Positions 7,407 to 8,396 of a stretch of DNA of 8,396 bases are shown one piece after another. The notes beneath the pieces were generated by a model, which ran no database searches, was not told the DNA's origin, and was given only the letters and a program-made list of their open reading frames with translations. The first letter of the stretch is position 1; each line of letters starts with the position of its first letter. The DNA is taken from assembly GCA_030727885.1 (NCBI GenBank), contig JANRAT010000071.1, forward strand, positions 1 to 8,396. The letters run 5' to 3'. The translations under genes were made by a program, and so were the position numbers. The stretch is from Rhodospirillales bacterium (lineage in GTDB: Bacteria; Pseudomonadota; Alphaproteobacteria; Rhodospirillales; Casp-alpha2).

Positions 7407-7979
7407 TTATTTTTTCGGCAAAACGACCTTGACGGTCGGGAGCTTTTTATCGAGGGCGATCAGGACTTCATCTGTGATGTCGTAAGCATTTTTGACGAAG
7501 ACGACCTGCGAGAAACGAAGAATGATATCGTAGTGCTTTTTCTCGACCTCAGAAGCGATGATTTCGTTGAGTGCATTCTCAACCTGAAGCATGGCATCGG
7601 TCTGGGTTTGCTCAAGACTGCGGCGCCGGTCTTCGACCATCTGCTGTACGCCAACGACCTTTTGCTCAAATTTGTGACGTTCGTCAGCAAACGCTTCAGG
7701 GGCCAACAATGTTTGCTTCTTGGCCAGTTCCTGCTGAGCTGTCCGTAAAGCTTCCTGTTCCTTCTGGATTTCGCCCTGCAGCTTATTCTGGTAACTGATG
7801 ATCTGCTCACGAATGGATTTTACAGATACGGCATCGCGGCGGATTTTCCCGATGTCGAGAACAACGATATTCGCGGATGCTGATGTTTTGGCAGCTGTCT
7901 GTGCGTCAGCGGCATTCGTGAAAAATACTGTCGCGCTAAAGGCAATAAAAAAAGCCGATGAAATAATTCTTATTAACAA
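7407..7979 (-). CDS. skp: OmpH/Skp-family periplasmic chaperone
   Basis: Skp-like proteins hold unfolded outer-membrane proteins in the periplasm on their way to the BAM complex. The 190-residue product has a signal peptide of about 26 residues: a basic start (MLIR), a hydrophobic core rich in F, I and A, and an A-D-A cleavage site at 24-26. A short beta segment with VVLDIGKIRR (39-48) follows. A long charged helical stretch (about 52-150) is rich in Q, E, K and R with heptad-like spacing, as expected for Skp's tentacles. A C-terminal strand segment (about 150-190) closes the chain. The start is a TTG codon, chosen because a full AGGAGG lies five bases upstream and the signal peptide begins there. 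No ATG or GTG offers an alternative that keeps the signal peptide. It sits 9 bp after bamA and 5 bp before lpxD. Sequence in this family is poorly conserved, so the call rests on architecture plus position. Confidence 0.93.
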   Translation of the reverse strand: MLIRIISSAFFIAFSATVFFTNAADAQTAAKTSASANIVVLDIGKIRRDAVSVKSIREQIISYQNKLQGEIQKEQEALRTAQQELAKKQTLLAPEAFADERHKFEQKVVGVQQMVEDRRRSLEQTQTDAMLQVENALNEIIASEVEKKHYDIILRFSQVVFVKNAYDITDEVLIALDKKLPTVKVVLPKK

Positions 7980-7984
7980 AACTG

Positions 7985-7990
7985 CCTCCT
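7985..7990 (-). promoter_or_regulatory. Ribosome-binding site of ompH, overlapping the bamA stop codon
   Basis: On the minus strand the sequence reads TAGGAGG: the bamA stop codon TAG (7991-7989) shares two bases with a perfect AGGAGG (7990-7985), followed by CAGTT and the TTG start of ompH. The strong site with five-base spacing decides the unusual start codon. Ribosomes ending bamA would stop on top of this site, which favours re-initiation. Confidence 0.88.
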
Positions 7991-8396
7991 AAAACCGTGT
8001 TCCGAAGTTAATACGTATGTATTCTTTCCGATCATAATCTTCTTTCAGAACCGGGATGGCGAAATCGACGCCCAGGGGACCGAATGGAGATTCCCAACTT
8101 ACACCCATGCCGACGCCCATGCGCAATGAGGACGAATCAGCCGTTGTTGAATTCGTAGGCGACAGCGATGCTGACGAACCAAAGTCGGTGAATAAGTGGC
8201 CACCGACACCCAGTTCCTCAGGTAGTCCTGAAGGGAAGTCCAGGCCAAACGACCCCGCGTACATCCATTCGCCACCTAATGCGTCATCCGTTGCCAAATC
8301 GCGTGGACCAATCCCCGAGGTTTCAAAGCCTCGCACATCTTCGCCGCCCAAAAAATACCGCTCGGAGAGCTTTAGATCTTTGCCAAGGCCAAAAAC
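7989..8396 (-). CDS. bamA: BamA outer-membrane protein assembly factor, C-terminal fragment
   Basis: Only the last 135 residues are in the window; the gene continues past the right edge, where its first visible residues are VFGLGKDLKLSERYFLGG. BamA is the Omp85-family barrel that folds and inserts outer-membrane proteins. The fragment shows the family's loop-6 signature VRGF (fragment residues 21-24) after ERYFLGGED. Alternating barrel strands follow, then GVGMGVSWESPFGPLGVDFAIP as the penultimate strands. The final strand ends INFGTRF with a terminal phenylalanine, the usual outer-membrane C-terminal signal. The POTRA domains lie outside the window. Its stop codon overlaps the ompH ribosome-binding site. 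A general Omp85 relative such as TamA is unlikely given the ompH-lpxD neighbours. Confidence 0.96.
   Translation of the reverse strand, partial: VFGLGKDLKLSERYFLGGEDVRGFETSGIGPRDLATDDALGGEWMYAGSFGLDFPSGLPEELGVGGHLFTDFGSSASLSPTNSTTADSSSLRMGVGMGVSWESPFGPLGVDFAIPVLKEDYDRKEYIRINFGTRF

Noticed and set aside
3112..8396. A novel accessory or defence system
   Set aside because: Every gene here belongs to a recognised outer-membrane biogenesis family in a conserved order, with no foreign-looking insertion, direct repeats or orphan gene.

Overview
The window is a chromosomal housekeeping region from an alphaproteobacterium with moderately high G+C. Three things point there: the gene order bamA-ompH-lpxD-fabZ-lpxA-lpxI-lpxB converging on gltX-gltA, the use of LpxI instead of LpxH, and a probable divergent comEC start upstream of gltX. 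The style of GltX and GltA would fit a Rhodospirillales-like lineage, but the genus cannot be fixed from sequence alone.

Layout. Positions 1-61 (minus) probably hold the first codons of a ComEC-like DNA uptake protein running off the left edge. Positions 62-269 are a divergent intergenic region with two short palindromes and a weak promoter candidate. On the plus strand follow gltX (glutamyl-tRNA synthetase, 270-1697) and gltA (type II citrate synthase, 1775-3076). A strong intrinsic terminator at 3099-3135 ends gltA. From the right edge, on the minus strand, comes a tightly packed block: the 3' end of bamA (7989-8396), ompH/skp (7407-7979), lpxD (6379-7401), fabZ (5905-6378), lpxA (5095-5895), lpxI (4278-5105) and lpxB (3112-4281). 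Junctions in this block are 9-bp or 5-bp gaps, one exact abutment, and overlaps of 11 and 4 bp.

How it works together. BamA and OmpH/Skp serve outer-membrane protein assembly. LpxA, LpxD, LpxI and LpxB carry out four of the early steps of lipid A synthesis: first acylation, second acylation, UDP-2,3-diacylglucosamine hydrolysis and disaccharide formation. FabZ draws on the same 3-hydroxyacyl-ACP pool for phospholipid fatty acids. The block therefore puts the protein and lipid sides of outer-membrane building into one likely transcript.

No mobile element, CRISPR array, RNA gene or unknown system was seen. All clear coding sequence belongs to known families. The points worth a second look are small-scale: a gltA terminator built from lpxB's last codons, a TTG start for ompH whose ribosome-binding site overlaps the bamA stop, a half-lost zinc site in GltX, and the overlapping lpxA-lpxI-lpxB starts.
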